From Granulicella sp. WH15 (GTDB lineage Bacteria; Acidobacteriota; Terriglobia; Terriglobales; Acidobacteriaceae), in assembly GCF_009914315.1 (NCBI RefSeq), contig NZ_CP042596.1, positions 3,534,001 to 3,598,000 of the forward strand: DNA of 64,000 nucleotides, in the 5' to 3' direction. Under the pieces are notes generated by a model that was given only the letters and a program-made list of their open reading frames with translations, was not told the origin of the DNA and searched no databases. The position numbers and the translations under genes were made by a program. Numbering within the stretch: the stretch's first letter is position 1; every line of letters begins with the position of its first letter. Positions 35,862 through 44,395 of this stretch are shown here, one piece after another.

Positions 35862-36419
35862 ATGGCAGAACGTACGGGCTGGCAGCGGGTGGCAAAACGG
35901 ATTCGGGTTCCCATGGGATTCGTCTTTGCGGTGGTGTTCCTGACCCTGGCCCGGCCTAGCTGGAAGACGCTGGCGGTGAGCCTGGTGCTGGTGCTGCCGG
36001 GTCTCTGGCTGCGCGGCTATGCTGCCGGATATGTCCGTAAAAACTCCGAGCTGACGACCACCGGCCCCTACGCCCACACGCGCAACCCGCTCTACCTGGG
36101 GTCGATGCTGATCGCCTTCGGATTTGCGGCGGCTTCGGCAAGCTGGGTGATCTTTATTGCTCTGGCGGCGCTCTTCGCGGCGATCTATATCCCGACCATC
36201 CAGGGCGAGGAAAGCTATCTGCGTGAACACTTTGCGGGCTTCGATGCCTATGCGGCGGCGGTGCCGCGGCTGCTCCCACGACTGACGGCGGCTCCCTCCA
36301 CGGGCGAACGGGGAAGTTTTTCCGCGAAGCTCTACCGGCATCATCGCGAGTACAATGCTGCTATGGGTGTCGGCGCACTGTACGCCGCGCTTCTGATTCG
36401 TCTTGTGCTCGAGCGATAG
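35862..36419 (+). CDS. Isoprenylcysteine/phospholipid methyltransferase-like membrane protein
   Basis: A 185-residue membrane protein of the ICMT/PEMT-like family. The signature is ELTTTGPYAHTRNPLYLGSMLIAFG with the later GEESYLREHFAGFDAYAAAVPRLLP, which bind S-adenosylmethionine. Hydrophobic segments lie at about 17-30, 36-54, 80-95 and 98-115. Bacterial members methylate lipids or quinone-like compounds; the substrate is unknown. A final hydrophobic segment (166-183) follows a polar tail. Confidence 0.82.
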   Translation: MAERTGWQRVAKRIRVPMGFVFAVVFLTLARPSWKTLAVSLVLVLPGLWLRGYAAGYVRKNSELTTTGPYAHTRNPLYLGSMLIAFGFAAASASWVIFIALAALFAAIYIPTIQGEESYLREHFAGFDAYAAAVPRLLPRLTAAPSTGERGSFSAKLYRHHREYNAAMGVGALYAALLIRLVLER

Positions 36420-36531
36420 CTACTTCTGCCGGTGCTCACTCGAAGCCGGTAGCAGTGGGGCTCTTTTTGGGGGGACCACCGGATATTACCCGGAACACTA
36501 CCGGAACCATACATTCTTTCCGTTCGCGAGC

Positions 36532-37347
36532 GTGCCTTTGACGATCTGTAAACTCTGTATCTCTTCCCTTCTTCTAGTGCTTTCTCTAGCAGGCACGACC
36601 TCCGCACCAGCCCAGTTTCCGGGGATGCGGCCGTCCGTGCCGGTCGTGATCCCGACGCTTCAGCCGCCGGACCCCGTGTATGCTTTTCCACAGCACGCGA
36701 CGCTGACTTTTTCAGTGGATTGGCGGGTTTTTACGGCGGGGACGGCAGTTTTCCACATGGATCGGGTGGGGACTGAGGAAAAAGTGACCGCAACCGCCGA
36801 CAGCGTCGGCAACGTGAACATGATCTTCCCGGTGGCCGACAAGTTCCAGGCCGGGTTCGATACCAAGACCGGCTGCTCGACCGGCTTCAGCAAGCAGTTG
36901 CAGGAGGGGCGGCGGAAGATCAACAGCGACCTTGCCTTCAACTACGCGACGGGCAAGCAGACCGAGGTCGTCCGGAACATGGTGAAGGTCACCTCGACCC
37001 AGAAGACGGCGTCGATTCCGGCCTGCGTGGCGGACTCGCTCTCGGCGATCTTCTACGTGGCCTCGCGGCCGCTGGTGGTGGGGCAGAAGGTGAACTTCCC
37101 CCTGGCCGACTCGATGCGGACCGTGACCGTGGCCATGAAGGTCGAGGGCAAGGAAGAGATCAAGACCCCGGCGGGGACGTTCCAGACGATCCGGGTGCAG
37201 CCGACCGCCGATGAGGGCGTGGTGAAGAACCGGGGAACGATTTACATCTGGTATACGGACGATGCGCGGCACATGCCGGTGCAGATACGCGCCCGCTTGT
37301 TCTGGGGTACGATCACGTTTCATCTACAAAGCTACGAGATTCGATAA
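36532..37347 (+). CDS. DUF3108 exported protein
   Basis: A 271-residue protein. The signal peptide is ICKLCISSLLLVLSLAG ending TSAPAQ. The mature part is the DUF3108 beta-rich fold: ATLTFSVDWRVFTAGTAVFHMD, SVGNVNMIFPVADKFQAGFDTKT, FPLADSMRTVTVAMKVEGKEEIKTPAGTFQTIRVQPT and IYIWYTDDARHMPVQI. The family is periplasmic with unknown role. GTG at 36532 gives a normal signal peptide; an upstream TTG at 36403 overlaps the previous gene. DUF2007 follows after 22 bp. Confidence 0.8.
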   Translation: MPLTICKLCISSLLLVLSLAGTTSAPAQFPGMRPSVPVVIPTLQPPDPVYAFPQHATLTFSVDWRVFTAGTAVFHMDRVGTEEKVTATADSVGNVNMIFPVADKFQAGFDTKTGCSTGFSKQLQEGRRKINSDLAFNYATGKQTEVVRNMVKVTSTQKTASIPACVADSLSAIFYVASRPLVVGQKVNFPLADSMRTVTVAMKVEGKEEIKTPAGTFQTIRVQPTADEGVVKNRGTIYIWYTDDARHMPVQIRARLFWGTITFHLQSYEIR

Positions 37348-37369
37348 TCGAGACAGGCGAGGTAAAGCA

Positions 37370-37648
37370 ATGAGCACACACGAGATCGACCAGAACGAGT
37401 TGGATGAGAACCAAGTGATTGTGGGACGGTACCTGGACCCGGCCGAGGCGCACATGGCGCAGGGTCTGTTGGAGTCGGCAGGGCTGGAGTCGTTTTTGCA
37501 GGGCGAGAACGCCAACGCAATCGTGCCGATGGCGTTCCGCACGCGGTTGACGGTGCGGCAGGAAGATGAGGAGGCGGCGAAGGCGCTGCTGGCCGGTCCC
37601 AACCTGCCTGAAGAAGAGCAGGCCGAAGGGAACCAGCCGGGTGAGTAA
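37370..37648 (+). CDS. DUF2007-like small protein
   Basis: A 92-residue acidic protein. The core NQVIVGRYLDPAEAHMAQGLLESAGLESFLQGENANAIVPMAF...LTVRQEDEEAAKALL matches the DUF2007 fold (ferredoxin-like, 'putative signal transducing protein'). The ATG at 37370 follows GGCGAGG. The end overlaps the queC GTG start by 8 bp, so the two are cotranscribed. Function is unknown. Confidence 0.82.
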   Translation: MSTHEIDQNELDENQVIVGRYLDPAEAHMAQGLLESAGLESFLQGENANAIVPMAFRTRLTVRQEDEEAAKALLAGPNLPEEEQAEGNQPGE

Positions 37649-38315
37649 AGCGGTACTTTGTCTTTCGGGCGGGATGGACTCGTGCGTCTGCGCGGCTCTG
37701 GCGGCGAAGCAGCACGAGGTCTACGCCCTGCACTTCAGCTACGGGCAGCGGACCGAGGCTCGCGAGCTGAAGGCGGCGCAGGAGATCGCGCGGCTGGTGG
37801 GGGCCAAGGAGCTGCTGCACCTGAAGATCGACCTCTTCCGCAGGATCGGCGGCTCGGCGCTGACGGACGCGACCATCGCGGTGCCCGAGGCGGGCGCGGA
37901 GATCGGGGCCGAGGTTCCGGTGACGTACGTGCCCTTTCGCAACGCACACTTTCTCTCGGCGGCGGTAAGCTGGGCCGAGGTGCTGGGGGCGCGAACGGTG
38001 ATGATCGGCGCGGTCGAGCAGGACAGCTCGGGCTATCCCGACTGCCGCCCGGCGTACTACGAGGCGTTCAACAAGCTGATCGAGGCGGGCACGAAAGAGG
38101 GCGATATTCGGGTCGAAACGCCGCTGATTCGGCTGAGAAAGAGCGAGATCATCCGGTTGGGAGTTGAATTGGGCGCGCCCTTCCATGTAAGTTGGTCATG
38201 CTATTCGGGTGAGGCGGAGGCGTGCGGCGTCTGTGAAAGCTGCGCGTTGCGTCTGCGGGCGTTTCGTGAGGTTGGCGTGGACGATCCGATTCCCTATCGA
38301 GCTTCTGTCTCTTAG
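37641..38315 (+). CDS. queC: QueC, 7-cyano-7-deazaguanine synthase
   Basis: A 224-residue enzyme making preQ0 from 7-carboxy-7-deazaguanine, ATP and ammonia. The PP-loop is SGGMDS (9-14). The zinc cysteines C187, C195, C198 and C201 are all present. FSYGQRTEARELKAAQ and AVEQDSSGYPDCRPAY also match. The GTG at 37641 begins the family start MSKAVLCLSGG; an in-frame start at 37566 lies in the upstream gene. It acts after QueD and QueE, encoded 16 kb away. Confidence 0.95.
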   Translation: MSKAVLCLSGGMDSCVCAALAAKQHEVYALHFSYGQRTEARELKAAQEIARLVGAKELLHLKIDLFRRIGGSALTDATIAVPEAGAEIGAEVPVTYVPFRNAHFLSAAVSWAEVLGARTVMIGAVEQDSSGYPDCRPAYYEAFNKLIEAGTKEGDIRVETPLIRLRKSEIIRLGVELGAPFHVSWSCYSGEAEACGVCESCALRLRAFREVGVDDPIPYRASVS

Positions 38316-38443
38316 CCGCAGCGGCAGGAGTCGGCATCGTAGGTTGGCAGTAAGATAAAAGAAATTAGCAAATGGATTCTTAAGAAGAAGTCGGCAAGAC
38401 AAAGATTTTTGGCGCCGCCTGGGCAGCGCGGGAGAGATGAAAC

Positions 38444-39646
38444 GTGAAGAAGCTATTTAGAAATAGGGCCGGAAACGTTCTGGCTGTGGTTGGGGCTTTC
38501 GTTGCGCTGGCGATCTTCGCCTTGACCGCGACCGGCATGGCGCAGACACCGGCTCCGGCCTCGATCCACGGTAAGGTGACCAACCCCGCCGGGTTCCCCA
38601 TCGTCAAGGGCGATGTGAAGCTGACGACCGACAAGACCGGCGAGGCCAAGGACCGGAAGTACAAGTACAGCTTCCCCATCGACGCGCAGGGCAACTACAA
38701 GGGCGACGGCATCGTCCCGGGCGACTACCTGGCGGTGGTGATGGTCGATGATAAGACCATCGACTTCATCGAGAGTGCGCAGCTGAAGTCGGGTGCGGAC
38801 TTCGAGGGCAACTTCGACATGACCCGCAAGGAGTACATCGACAAGATGACTCCGGAAGAGAAGAAGCAGCTCGAAGAGTTCAAGAAGAAGAACGCCGAGA
38901 CGATGGCGGCAAACTCCAAAATCGCCAACCTGAATGGACTGCTGGCGACAGCACGCGGCGATATCAAGTCGGGCGACTTCGATGGCGCGATCAAGGCTAT
39001 GACGGACGCGACGACGGCCAAGCCCGATGAGGCGATCCTGTGGCTGACGCTGGGCGATGCGCAGTTGGGTTCGGGCTCCGCGGCCCAGGCGGCGGCGCGC
39101 ACGGCGCACACCAGCCCCATGGACGCGGCGATCGTCGAGAAGTTCACGGCGGCGGCGGCCTCTTACCAGAAGGCTATCGACGCCAACACGGCCTCGAAGA
39201 AGCCGAACGCGGAGACGGGCGCGACGGCCTACAACCAGCTAGGTCAAGCGCTGGGCCGCTCGGGCAAGACGAAGGAATCGGGCGAGGCATACGACAACGC
39301 GGCCAAGGCTGATCCGGCAGGCGCGGGCAAGTATCTCTACAACGAGGCAGCAACCCTCTTCAACGCGGGCGATATGGATGGCGCGGCAGCAGCGGCGGAC
39401 AAGGCCATTGCGGCCGACCCGAAGCGCCCGGACATCTACTACATCAAGGGCCAGTCGCTGGTTTCGAAGGCGACGGTTGACCCGAAGACGCAGAAGATCG
39501 TGGCTCCTCCGGGCTGCATCGAGGCCTACCAGACCTACCTGCAGCTTGCTCCCGACGGCCCGCACGCGGCGGATGTGAAGCAGGTGCTGGACGGCTTCGG
39601 CGCGAAGATCGAGTCGAGCTACAAGGCGAACACCAAGAAGAAGTAG
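38444..39646 (+). CDS. Exported TPR-repeat protein with CarboxypepD-like N-terminus
   Basis: A 400-residue protein. The signal peptide (GNVLAVVGAFVALAIFALTATGMAQ) is followed by a beta-sandwich-like domain (about 40-115: SIHGKVTNPAGFPIVKGDV), a charged helix (MTPEEKKQLEEFKKKNAETM), then TPR-like helices (IKSGDFDGAIKAMTDATTAKPDEAILWLTLGDAQL, AYNQLGQALGRSGKTKESGEAYDNAAKADP, FNAGDMDGAAAAADKAIAADPKRPDIYYIKGQSL). The GTG start has GGGAGAG upstream. An intrinsic terminator lies 18 bp after the stop. Confidence 0.85.
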   Translation: MKKLFRNRAGNVLAVVGAFVALAIFALTATGMAQTPAPASIHGKVTNPAGFPIVKGDVKLTTDKTGEAKDRKYKYSFPIDAQGNYKGDGIVPGDYLAVVMVDDKTIDFIESAQLKSGADFEGNFDMTRKEYIDKMTPEEKKQLEEFKKKNAETMAANSKIANLNGLLATARGDIKSGDFDGAIKAMTDATTAKPDEAILWLTLGDAQLGSGSAAQAAARTAHTSPMDAAIVEKFTAAAASYQKAIDANTASKKPNAETGATAYNQLGQALGRSGKTKESGEAYDNAAKADPAGAGKYLYNEAATLFNAGDMDGAAAAADKAIAADPKRPDIYYIKGQSLVSKATVDPKTQKIVAPPGCIEAYQTYLQLAPDGPHAADVKQVLDGFGAKIESSYKANTKKK

Positions 39647-39663
39647 TCCGTGGTTGAGAAGAG

Positions 39664-39696
39664 AGCCCCGGGGCGTGATGCCTCGGGGCTTTTCTT
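39664..39696 (+). terminator. Intrinsic terminator between the TPR gene and moeA
   Basis: AGCCCCGGGGC (39664-39674) pairs with GCCTCGGGGCT (39680-39690) around a 5-nt loop, with one G-T pair, and is followed by TTTTCTT. It sits 17 bp after the TPR gene stop and only 8 bp before the moeA Shine-Dalgarno. Confidence 0.85.
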
Positions 39697-39717
39697 ATGT
39701 TTGCGGAGGAGAACGGG

Positions 39718-40917
39718 ATGACGACGTTGGGATTCGAAGCGGCACTGGAGCTGCTGCGCGAGCTGCGGGTGGTGGCCGTGGACGAGATGGAAGAGGTCGC
39801 TCTGGGGGCGTCTCGCGGGAGGGTGCTGGCCGCATCCGTCGCGGCGGATCGGGACCAGCCGCCCTTCGACCGGGCCACGCGGGATGGGTTTGCGGTGCGG
39901 GCGGAGGATTTCAATGTAGGTGAGCTGGCGGTGGTGGGGTCGGTGCGGGCCGGGCAGCGATGGACAGGCGCGGCGCTGGGGATGGGTGAGGCGATTGAGA
40001 TTATGACCGGCGCTCCCCTGCCCGAGGGCGCGGACGCTGTGGCGATGGTGGAGCATGTCGTCCGCAAAGGGGAACAGGTGCGAGCGGCTGTGGGGAGGAG
40101 TCTCGTCGCGGGCGAGAATGTGGTCGAGCAGGGAGCCGAGGCTCGGGCCGGGCAGGTGCTGCTACCGGTCGGGAACGTGATGGGCGCGGCGGAGATCGCC
40201 TTGGCAGCGGCCTGCGGGCGGGCGCGGGTGAAGGTGTGGCGGCGGCCGACGGTGGCGATTGTAGCCACGGGGGATGAGCTGGTGGAGCTGGGCACGGCTT
40301 CGGCGCTGGAGCCGCAGCAGATATGGAACTCGAACAGCTACGCCATCGCCGCGATGGTGGAGGCGGCGGGCGGCGAGGCGGTGCGGCTGCCGATCACGCC
40401 GGACGTGCGCGAAGCGGTGGCGGCGAGCCTCGAGCGGGCGCGGGAGTGCGATCTGGTGGTGCTCTCGGGGGGCGTCTCGATGGGAGAGTATGACCTGGTG
40501 GAAGAGATGCTGCTGGCCGCCGGGGCAGAGTTCTTCTTTACCGGGGTGAGGATGCAGCCGGGAAAGCCGATGGTCTGTGGGCGGTTGGGCGAGAAGCTGT
40601 TCTTTGGACTGCCGGGGAATCCGATCTCGACGCAGGTGACCTTTCACTGCTTTGTGGAGCCGTTGCTGCGGCGTATGTGCGGCGAGGCTGGAGCGGCTCC
40701 GCGATGGGGACTGGCTCGGCTGGCCAAGGAGGCCGAGGGCAAGCCGGGGCTGACGCGGCTGCTGCCCGGACGGCTGGATGGCGTGGAGGCTTGGGTAGTC
40801 GGGTGGCAGGGGTCCGGCGATCTGGCGGCCAACGCGAGGGCGAACTGCTATGTGGAGCTGCCGGAGGGCCGGGCAACATTGGCGGCTGGTGAGTATGTAC
40901 GAGTGTTGCTGCGGTAG
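39718..40917 (+). CDS. moeA: MoeA, molybdopterin molybdotransferase
   Basis: A 399-residue enzyme inserting molybdate into adenylated molybdopterin. QPPFDRATRDGFAVRAED, MTGAPLPEGADAV, VATGDELVE, LSGGVSMGEYDLV and GLPGNPIS are all present. The ATG at 39718 is chosen for its GGAGGAG (39705-39711); the ATG at 39697 touches the terminator and has none. No promoter-size gap exists between terminator and start, so expression may depend on read-through or on a promoter inside the TPR gene. moaC follows 169 bp downstream, after a D repeat. Confidence 0.95.
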   Translation: MTTLGFEAALELLRELRVVAVDEMEEVALGASRGRVLAASVAADRDQPPFDRATRDGFAVRAEDFNVGELAVVGSVRAGQRWTGAALGMGEAIEIMTGAPLPEGADAVAMVEHVVRKGEQVRAAVGRSLVAGENVVEQGAEARAGQVLLPVGNVMGAAEIALAAACGRARVKVWRRPTVAIVATGDELVELGTASALEPQQIWNSNSYAIAAMVEAAGGEAVRLPITPDVREAVAASLERARECDLVVLSGGVSMGEYDLVEEMLLAAGAEFFFTGVRMQPGKPMVCGRLGEKLFFGLPGNPISTQVTFHCFVEPLLRRMCGEAGAAPRWGLARLAKEAEGKPGLTRLLPGRLDGVEAWVVGWQGSGDLAANARANCYVELPEGRATLAAGEYVRVLLR

Positions 40918-40954
40918 GCTTGTGTAGCGGATGCCCTTTGAAATAGTGCAGGCA

Positions 40955-41052
40955 GCAAAGAAAGCATACCTCGGGGGCTAAAGCCCACATCTATGGCGGG
41001 TTTTAATGTCCGGGCTAAAGCCCGGACCTACCCAGAAGCAACAACAAAAGCG
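40955..41052 (+). repeat. Module D repeat, 3'-truncated
   Basis: It carries both hairpin cores (CTCGGGGGCTAAAGCCCAC and TCCGGGCTAAAGCCCGGA) and CCTACCCAGAAGCAACAAC, but lacks the CTTCGCTCCTGAATGACAACC end. It lies between moeA and moaC, 35 bp before the moaC start. Confidence 0.85.
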
Positions 41053-41086
41053 CGGGTTCGTGGTGAAGCGGTACTGAGGAGAAAAA

Positions 41087-41557
41087 TTGGCAGACAAGCT
41101 TTCGCACTTCGATGAGGCCGGGCAGGCTCACATGGTGGACGTGAGCGGCAAGAGTGAGACGCGGCGGGAGGCCGTGGCGGGGGCGTTTGTGGAACTCTCC
41201 GACGCAGTGCTGGCTGCGCTGCCGCAGAACCCGAAGGGGAACCCGCTGGAGGTGGCGCGGTTCGCCGGGATTCAGGCCGCGAAGCAGACCTCGACGCTGA
41301 TTCCGATGTGTCATCCGCTGGCGTTGAGCTTCGTGGATGTGCAGGCGACGGTGGTGGCCGGTGGGGTCTCGATTGAGGCGACGGCGGCGACCGTGGCTGG
41401 AACGGGGGTAGAGATGGAGGCGATGGTGGCGGCTTCGGTGGCGGCGTTGACCGTGTATGACATGACCAAGGCCTTGGACAAGGGGATTCGGATACGCGAA
41501 GTGGCTCTGTTACGGAAGAGTGGTGGGAAGAGCGGGGAGTATCGGCAGGAGTCTTAG
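41087..41557 (+). CDS. moaC: MoaC, cyclic pyranopterin monophosphate synthase
   Basis: A 156-residue enzyme completing conversion of GTP to cPMP after MoaA. MVDVSGKSETRREAVA, LIPMCHPLALSFVDV, GTGVEMEAMVA and VYDMTKALDKGI (with the catalytic Asp and Lys) are present. The start is TTG, supported by GAGGAG six bases upstream (41076-41081). moaA and moaE are not in the window. Confidence 0.95.
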   Translation: MADKLSHFDEAGQAHMVDVSGKSETRREAVAGAFVELSDAVLAALPQNPKGNPLEVARFAGIQAAKQTSTLIPMCHPLALSFVDVQATVVAGGVSIEATAATVAGTGVEMEAMVAASVAALTVYDMTKALDKGIRIREVALLRKSGGKSGEYRQES

Positions 41558-41577
41558 ATTCCTACCGACAAGACGAA

Positions 41578-41645
41578 CACGCGAAGCAGTAAAAAGGCGT
41601 GTGAACACCCGCACCGCGCGTAGCAGGCCCGTCTGGAAAGACTGT
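41578..41645 (+). repeat. Module C repeat
   Basis: It reads ACACGCGAAGCAGTAAAAAG, GCGTGTGAACACCCGCACC and GCGCGTAGCAGGCCCGTC, 21 bp after the moaC stop, with several changes from the copy at 29018. Module D follows 6 bp later. Confidence 0.82.
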
Positions 41646-41650
41646 CTTTG

Positions 41651-41796
41651 CAGATGGGGCTAAAGCCCGCTTTTGTGTAGGTCTTAGATGTCCAGGCTAA
41701 AGCCCGGACCTACCCAAGAAACAACGGCAAGAACAAAAGCAGAAGCAGATTCCTCCGCTTCGCTCCTGAATGACAACCAAGAAAACAGGCAACGGC
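41651..41796 (+). repeat. Module D repeat, full length
   Basis: It has GATGGGGCTAAAGCCCGCTT, TCCAGGCTAAAGCCCGGAC, CTACCCAAGAAACAACGGC and ATTCCTCCGCTTCGCTCCTG, and ends AAGAAAACAGGCAACGGC 10 bp before the egtD stop. C and D appear in the same order as at 29018-29247. Confidence 0.85.
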
Positions 41797-41805
41797 TAAT
41801 GTGCT

Positions 41806-42813
41806 TTAGATGGCAGTGGCCACGGTTACGGCGAAGAGGTGGTTGGGGTCTTCCAGCGCGTCAGTCAGGCGAAAGCCCGCCGGGCTCAGAAGGGCTTCAA
41901 TTGCGGGTTTTGTGAATTTGTAACTGTTTTCGGTGTGAATTGTTTCTCCAGCGGCGAAGTCAATCGTGAGGGCTGGAGATTCGGCGTCGGCGGGCAGGTG
42001 AACCGTCTGGGCGATGCGGGATTCGAGGTGCATCTCGATGCGGGATTCGGTGGGGTTCCAGATGGCGCGGTGAGTGAAGCAGGTGGGACTGAAGTCCGTC
42101 CCCAGCTCGCGGTTGAGGCGGATCAGCATGTTGCGGTTGAAGGCGGAGGTAACGCCCGCAGCATCGTTGTAGGCGGCCAGGAGTGAGGCAACGGGCTTAT
42201 GCGGGCCGGGAGCCAGGTCGGTGCCCAGCAGGAGCCTGTCGCCGGGCTCAAGCTGAGCACGCAGGATGGCGAGGACGTCGACAGCCTCGGAGGGTGTGAA
42301 GTTGCCGATGCTGGAGCCGATATAGAGGGCCAGAATGTGCGCTGCGGGCGGGCGTTCGAAGTGGAGCAGCTCGATGGTGTAGTTGGCGAGCTGGGGCGCA
42401 ACCGTGAGGCCGGGCAGAGTGGCTTCCAGATTGGTGCGGGCCTCGTCCAGGCTGGACCGCGAGACGTCTACGGGCTGGTAGAGCAGCTCGGGCTGGCGGC
42501 GTAGCGCGGCTTCGAGCAGGATGCCGGTCTTGGTGGCGGTGCCTGCGCCCAGTTCGACGATGGTGAGTGGCGCGGAACCGGCGGCGGAGGCAACGATCCT
42601 GTCGGCGTGGGCGGCGAAGAGGGCGCGCTCGGTGCGGGTGAGGTAGTACTCGGGAAGCCGGGTGATCTGCTCGAAGAGGTCGGAGCCGACGGCGTCGTAG
42701 AAGAGCCAGGGAGACAGGCTCTTGCGGGCGGCGGTGAGGCCGCGGCGGGCTTCGCGGGAGACGGCGGTGGCGGCGGCGATGCGGGGCTGGGCTTCGGTAA
42801 CGGTTGGCGGCAC
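41806..42813 (-). CDS. egtD: EgtD, L-histidine N-alpha-methyltransferase
   Basis: A 335-residue enzyme trimethylating histidine to hercynine, the first step of ergothioneine synthesis. LSPWLFYDAVGSDLFEQITRLPEYYLTRTE, VELGAGTATKT (SAM binding), YIGSSIGNFTPSEA, LLLGTDLAPGP, AYNDAAGVTSAFNRNML and the last HTENSYKF block (histidine binding) match. The start is GTG. It is downstream of egtB by 36 bp on the same strand. Confidence 0.95.
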   Translation of the reverse strand: MPPTVTEAQPRIAAATAVSREARRGLTAARKSLSPWLFYDAVGSDLFEQITRLPEYYLTRTERALFAAHADRIVASAAGSAPLTIVELGAGTATKTGILLEAALRRQPELLYQPVDVSRSSLDEARTNLEATLPGLTVAPQLANYTIELLHFERPPAAHILALYIGSSIGNFTPSEAVDVLAILRAQLEPGDRLLLGTDLAPGPHKPVASLLAAYNDAAGVTSAFNRNMLIRLNRELGTDFSPTCFTHRAIWNPTESRIEMHLESRIAQTVHLPADAESPALTIDFAAGETIHTENSYKFTKPAIEALLSPAGFRLTDALEDPNHLFAVTVATAI

Positions 42814-42849
42814 GGGGCTGTGGTTCTCCGGGGTCGTTGGGGTGGGCGG

Positions 42850-44154
42850 TTATGCGTCCTGGGCGAGACGAAGGCCGGAGAACTGCCAGCGCGTGGAGGG
42901 CGGGAAGAAGTTGCGATAGGTGGCGCGGATGTGGGTGGTGGGGGTGACCGAGGAGCCTCCGCGCAGGATGATCTGCGAAGACATGAACTTGCCGTTGTAC
43001 TCGCCGAGCGCGCCGGGGAGCGGCTTGTAGCCGGGGTAGCCGGTGTAGGGCGAGGCGGTCCACTCCCAGGTGTCGCCGAAGAGCTGGTGCAGGCCGTTGG
43101 TTGTGGGTGCGGGAAGAGGGTGGAGGGCGTTGGATTCCAGGAAGTTGCCTTGTGTAGTGGAGAGTGTGGCGGCTGCGTGTTCCCATTCGAACTCGGTGGG
43201 GAGTCGACAACCAGACCAGCGGGCGAAGGCGTCGGCCTCGAAGAAGCTAAGGTGACAGACAGGGGTGGCGGCGAGGGTCTCGAGCGGGTGCAGGCCGCCG
43301 AGAGTGTAGATGCTCCAGCCGGTGCTTGTGGCGGGGTCGCGCTGCCAGTAGAGAGGAGCCTGCCAGCCTGCGGCGCGCATGGTCGCCCAACCCTCGGAGA
43401 GCCATAGCTCCGGGCGGGAGTAGGCGTTGTCGTCCATGAAGGCGAGGTACTCGGCGACCGTGACCAGGCGGCTGGCGAGCCGGTAAGGCTGGAGGAAGAC
43501 CGTGTGCTCGGGGGTCTCGTTGTCGAAGGCGAAGGAGAGTGGGTCGGTGGCGTCGGGGATAGTACCGATGCGGGTGAGGCCCCCGGCGAAGGGGATGAAC
43601 TCGACGGGCGGGGCGATGTTGCCGGGGGTTGCCGGAGCTTCGAGATAAGCCGGGTGCAGGGGGTTGGTGAAGAGGGCGTGCTTGATGTCGGTGGCGATCA
43701 GCTCCAGATGCTGTTGCTCGTGTTCAAGGCCGAGGGTGATGCGGCGCAGGGCTTCGGCCTCGGCGTTGCCTTCGAGAAGCCGCTCGATAGCGCTGTCGAT
43801 GTGGGCGCGGAAGGCCAGAATATCCGTCAGCGGCGGGCGCGAGAAGGAGGAGCGCAGCTTCTTCTCGGGCATCTCGCCGAGGGCGTTGTAGTAGGAGTTG
43901 AAGAGCCAGCGGAAGTCGGGGTGGAAGGGTTGGTAGCCGGGCAGGCCGATCGCGGGGTCGGTGAGGACGAAGGTCTCGAAGAACCAACTGGTGTGGGCCA
44001 GGTGCCACTTAACCGGAGATGCCTCGGGCAGGGACTGGACCATTAGGTCTTCAGGCGAGAGCGGAGAGGCGAAAGCCAGGGTGGCGGCGCGGACGGTGCG
44101 GAAGCGCTCGAGGAGGGCCGTGGCGACGGCTGGGTTCTGAACCTGGGTTGGCAT
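42850..44154 (-). CDS. egtB: EgtB, sulfoxide synthase of ergothioneine biosynthesis
   Basis: A 434-residue non-heme iron enzyme joining a thiol (gamma-glutamylcysteine or cysteine) to hercynine with O2. A DinB-like N-terminal domain supplies iron ligands H51 (KWHLAHTSWFFE), H145 and H149 (LEHEQQHLEL). The FGE-sulfatase-like C-terminal domain has ASRLVTVAEYLAFMDD, LPTEFEWEHAA, GDTWEWTASPY and LRGGSSVTP. The ATG at 44152-44154 starts the conserved part; the in-frame extension to 44343 is translated repeat DNA. Neither EgtA, EgtC nor EgtE is nearby. Confidence 0.95.
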   Translation of the reverse strand: MPTQVQNPAVATALLERFRTVRAATLAFASPLSPEDLMVQSLPEASPVKWHLAHTSWFFETFVLTDPAIGLPGYQPFHPDFRWLFNSYYNALGEMPEKKLRSSFSRPPLTDILAFRAHIDSAIERLLEGNAEAEALRRITLGLEHEQQHLELIATDIKHALFTNPLHPAYLEAPATPGNIAPPVEFIPFAGGLTRIGTIPDATDPLSFAFDNETPEHTVFLQPYRLASRLVTVAEYLAFMDDNAYSRPELWLSEGWATMRAAGWQAPLYWQRDPATSTGWSIYTLGGLHPLETLAATPVCHLSFFEADAFARWSGCRLPTEFEWEHAAATLSTTQGNFLESNALHPLPAPTTNGLHQLFGDTWEWTASPYTGYPGYKPLPGALGEYNGKFMSSQIILRGGSSVTPTTHIRATYRNFFPPSTRWQFSGLRLAQDA

Positions 44155-44223
44155 GATGCTTCGTCCTCGTTCTAATGTTCCTCGATTGGATGCAGCTCGC
44201 GGCGGAGTCGATTGCTGGTTGCA

Positions 44224-44331
44224 GAAGTGTACTGACATATTGCTGTCTTCGACCAGCGGGAGAGCCACGCGAAGCAGTAAAAAGGCGTGTGAACGCCCGC
44301 CCTCCGCGCAGGAGGCCCGTCCGGCAGGACA
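44224..44331 (+). repeat. Module B fragment followed by module C
   Basis: 44224-44264 matches the right part of B (GAAGTGTACTG...TCTTCGACCAGCGGGAGA). 44265-44331 is C (CCACGCGAAGCAGTAAAAAG, GCGTGTGAACGCCCGCCC, GGCCCGTCCGGCAGGACA). The B-C junction (CGGGAG then CACGCGAAG) is the same as in the composite at 19862-20027. Confidence 0.8.
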
Positions 44332-44395
44332 AGGTTGTGGCAAGGATAAATCGGGCCTTCAGCGCTTTTTGTCCGGAAGGATCGGGGCCCGGCAA

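Noticed and set aside
44155..44343. N-terminal extension of EgtB by 63 residues
   Set aside because: It translates modules B and C. The conserved EgtB sequence and iron ligand numbering fit the ATG at 44154.
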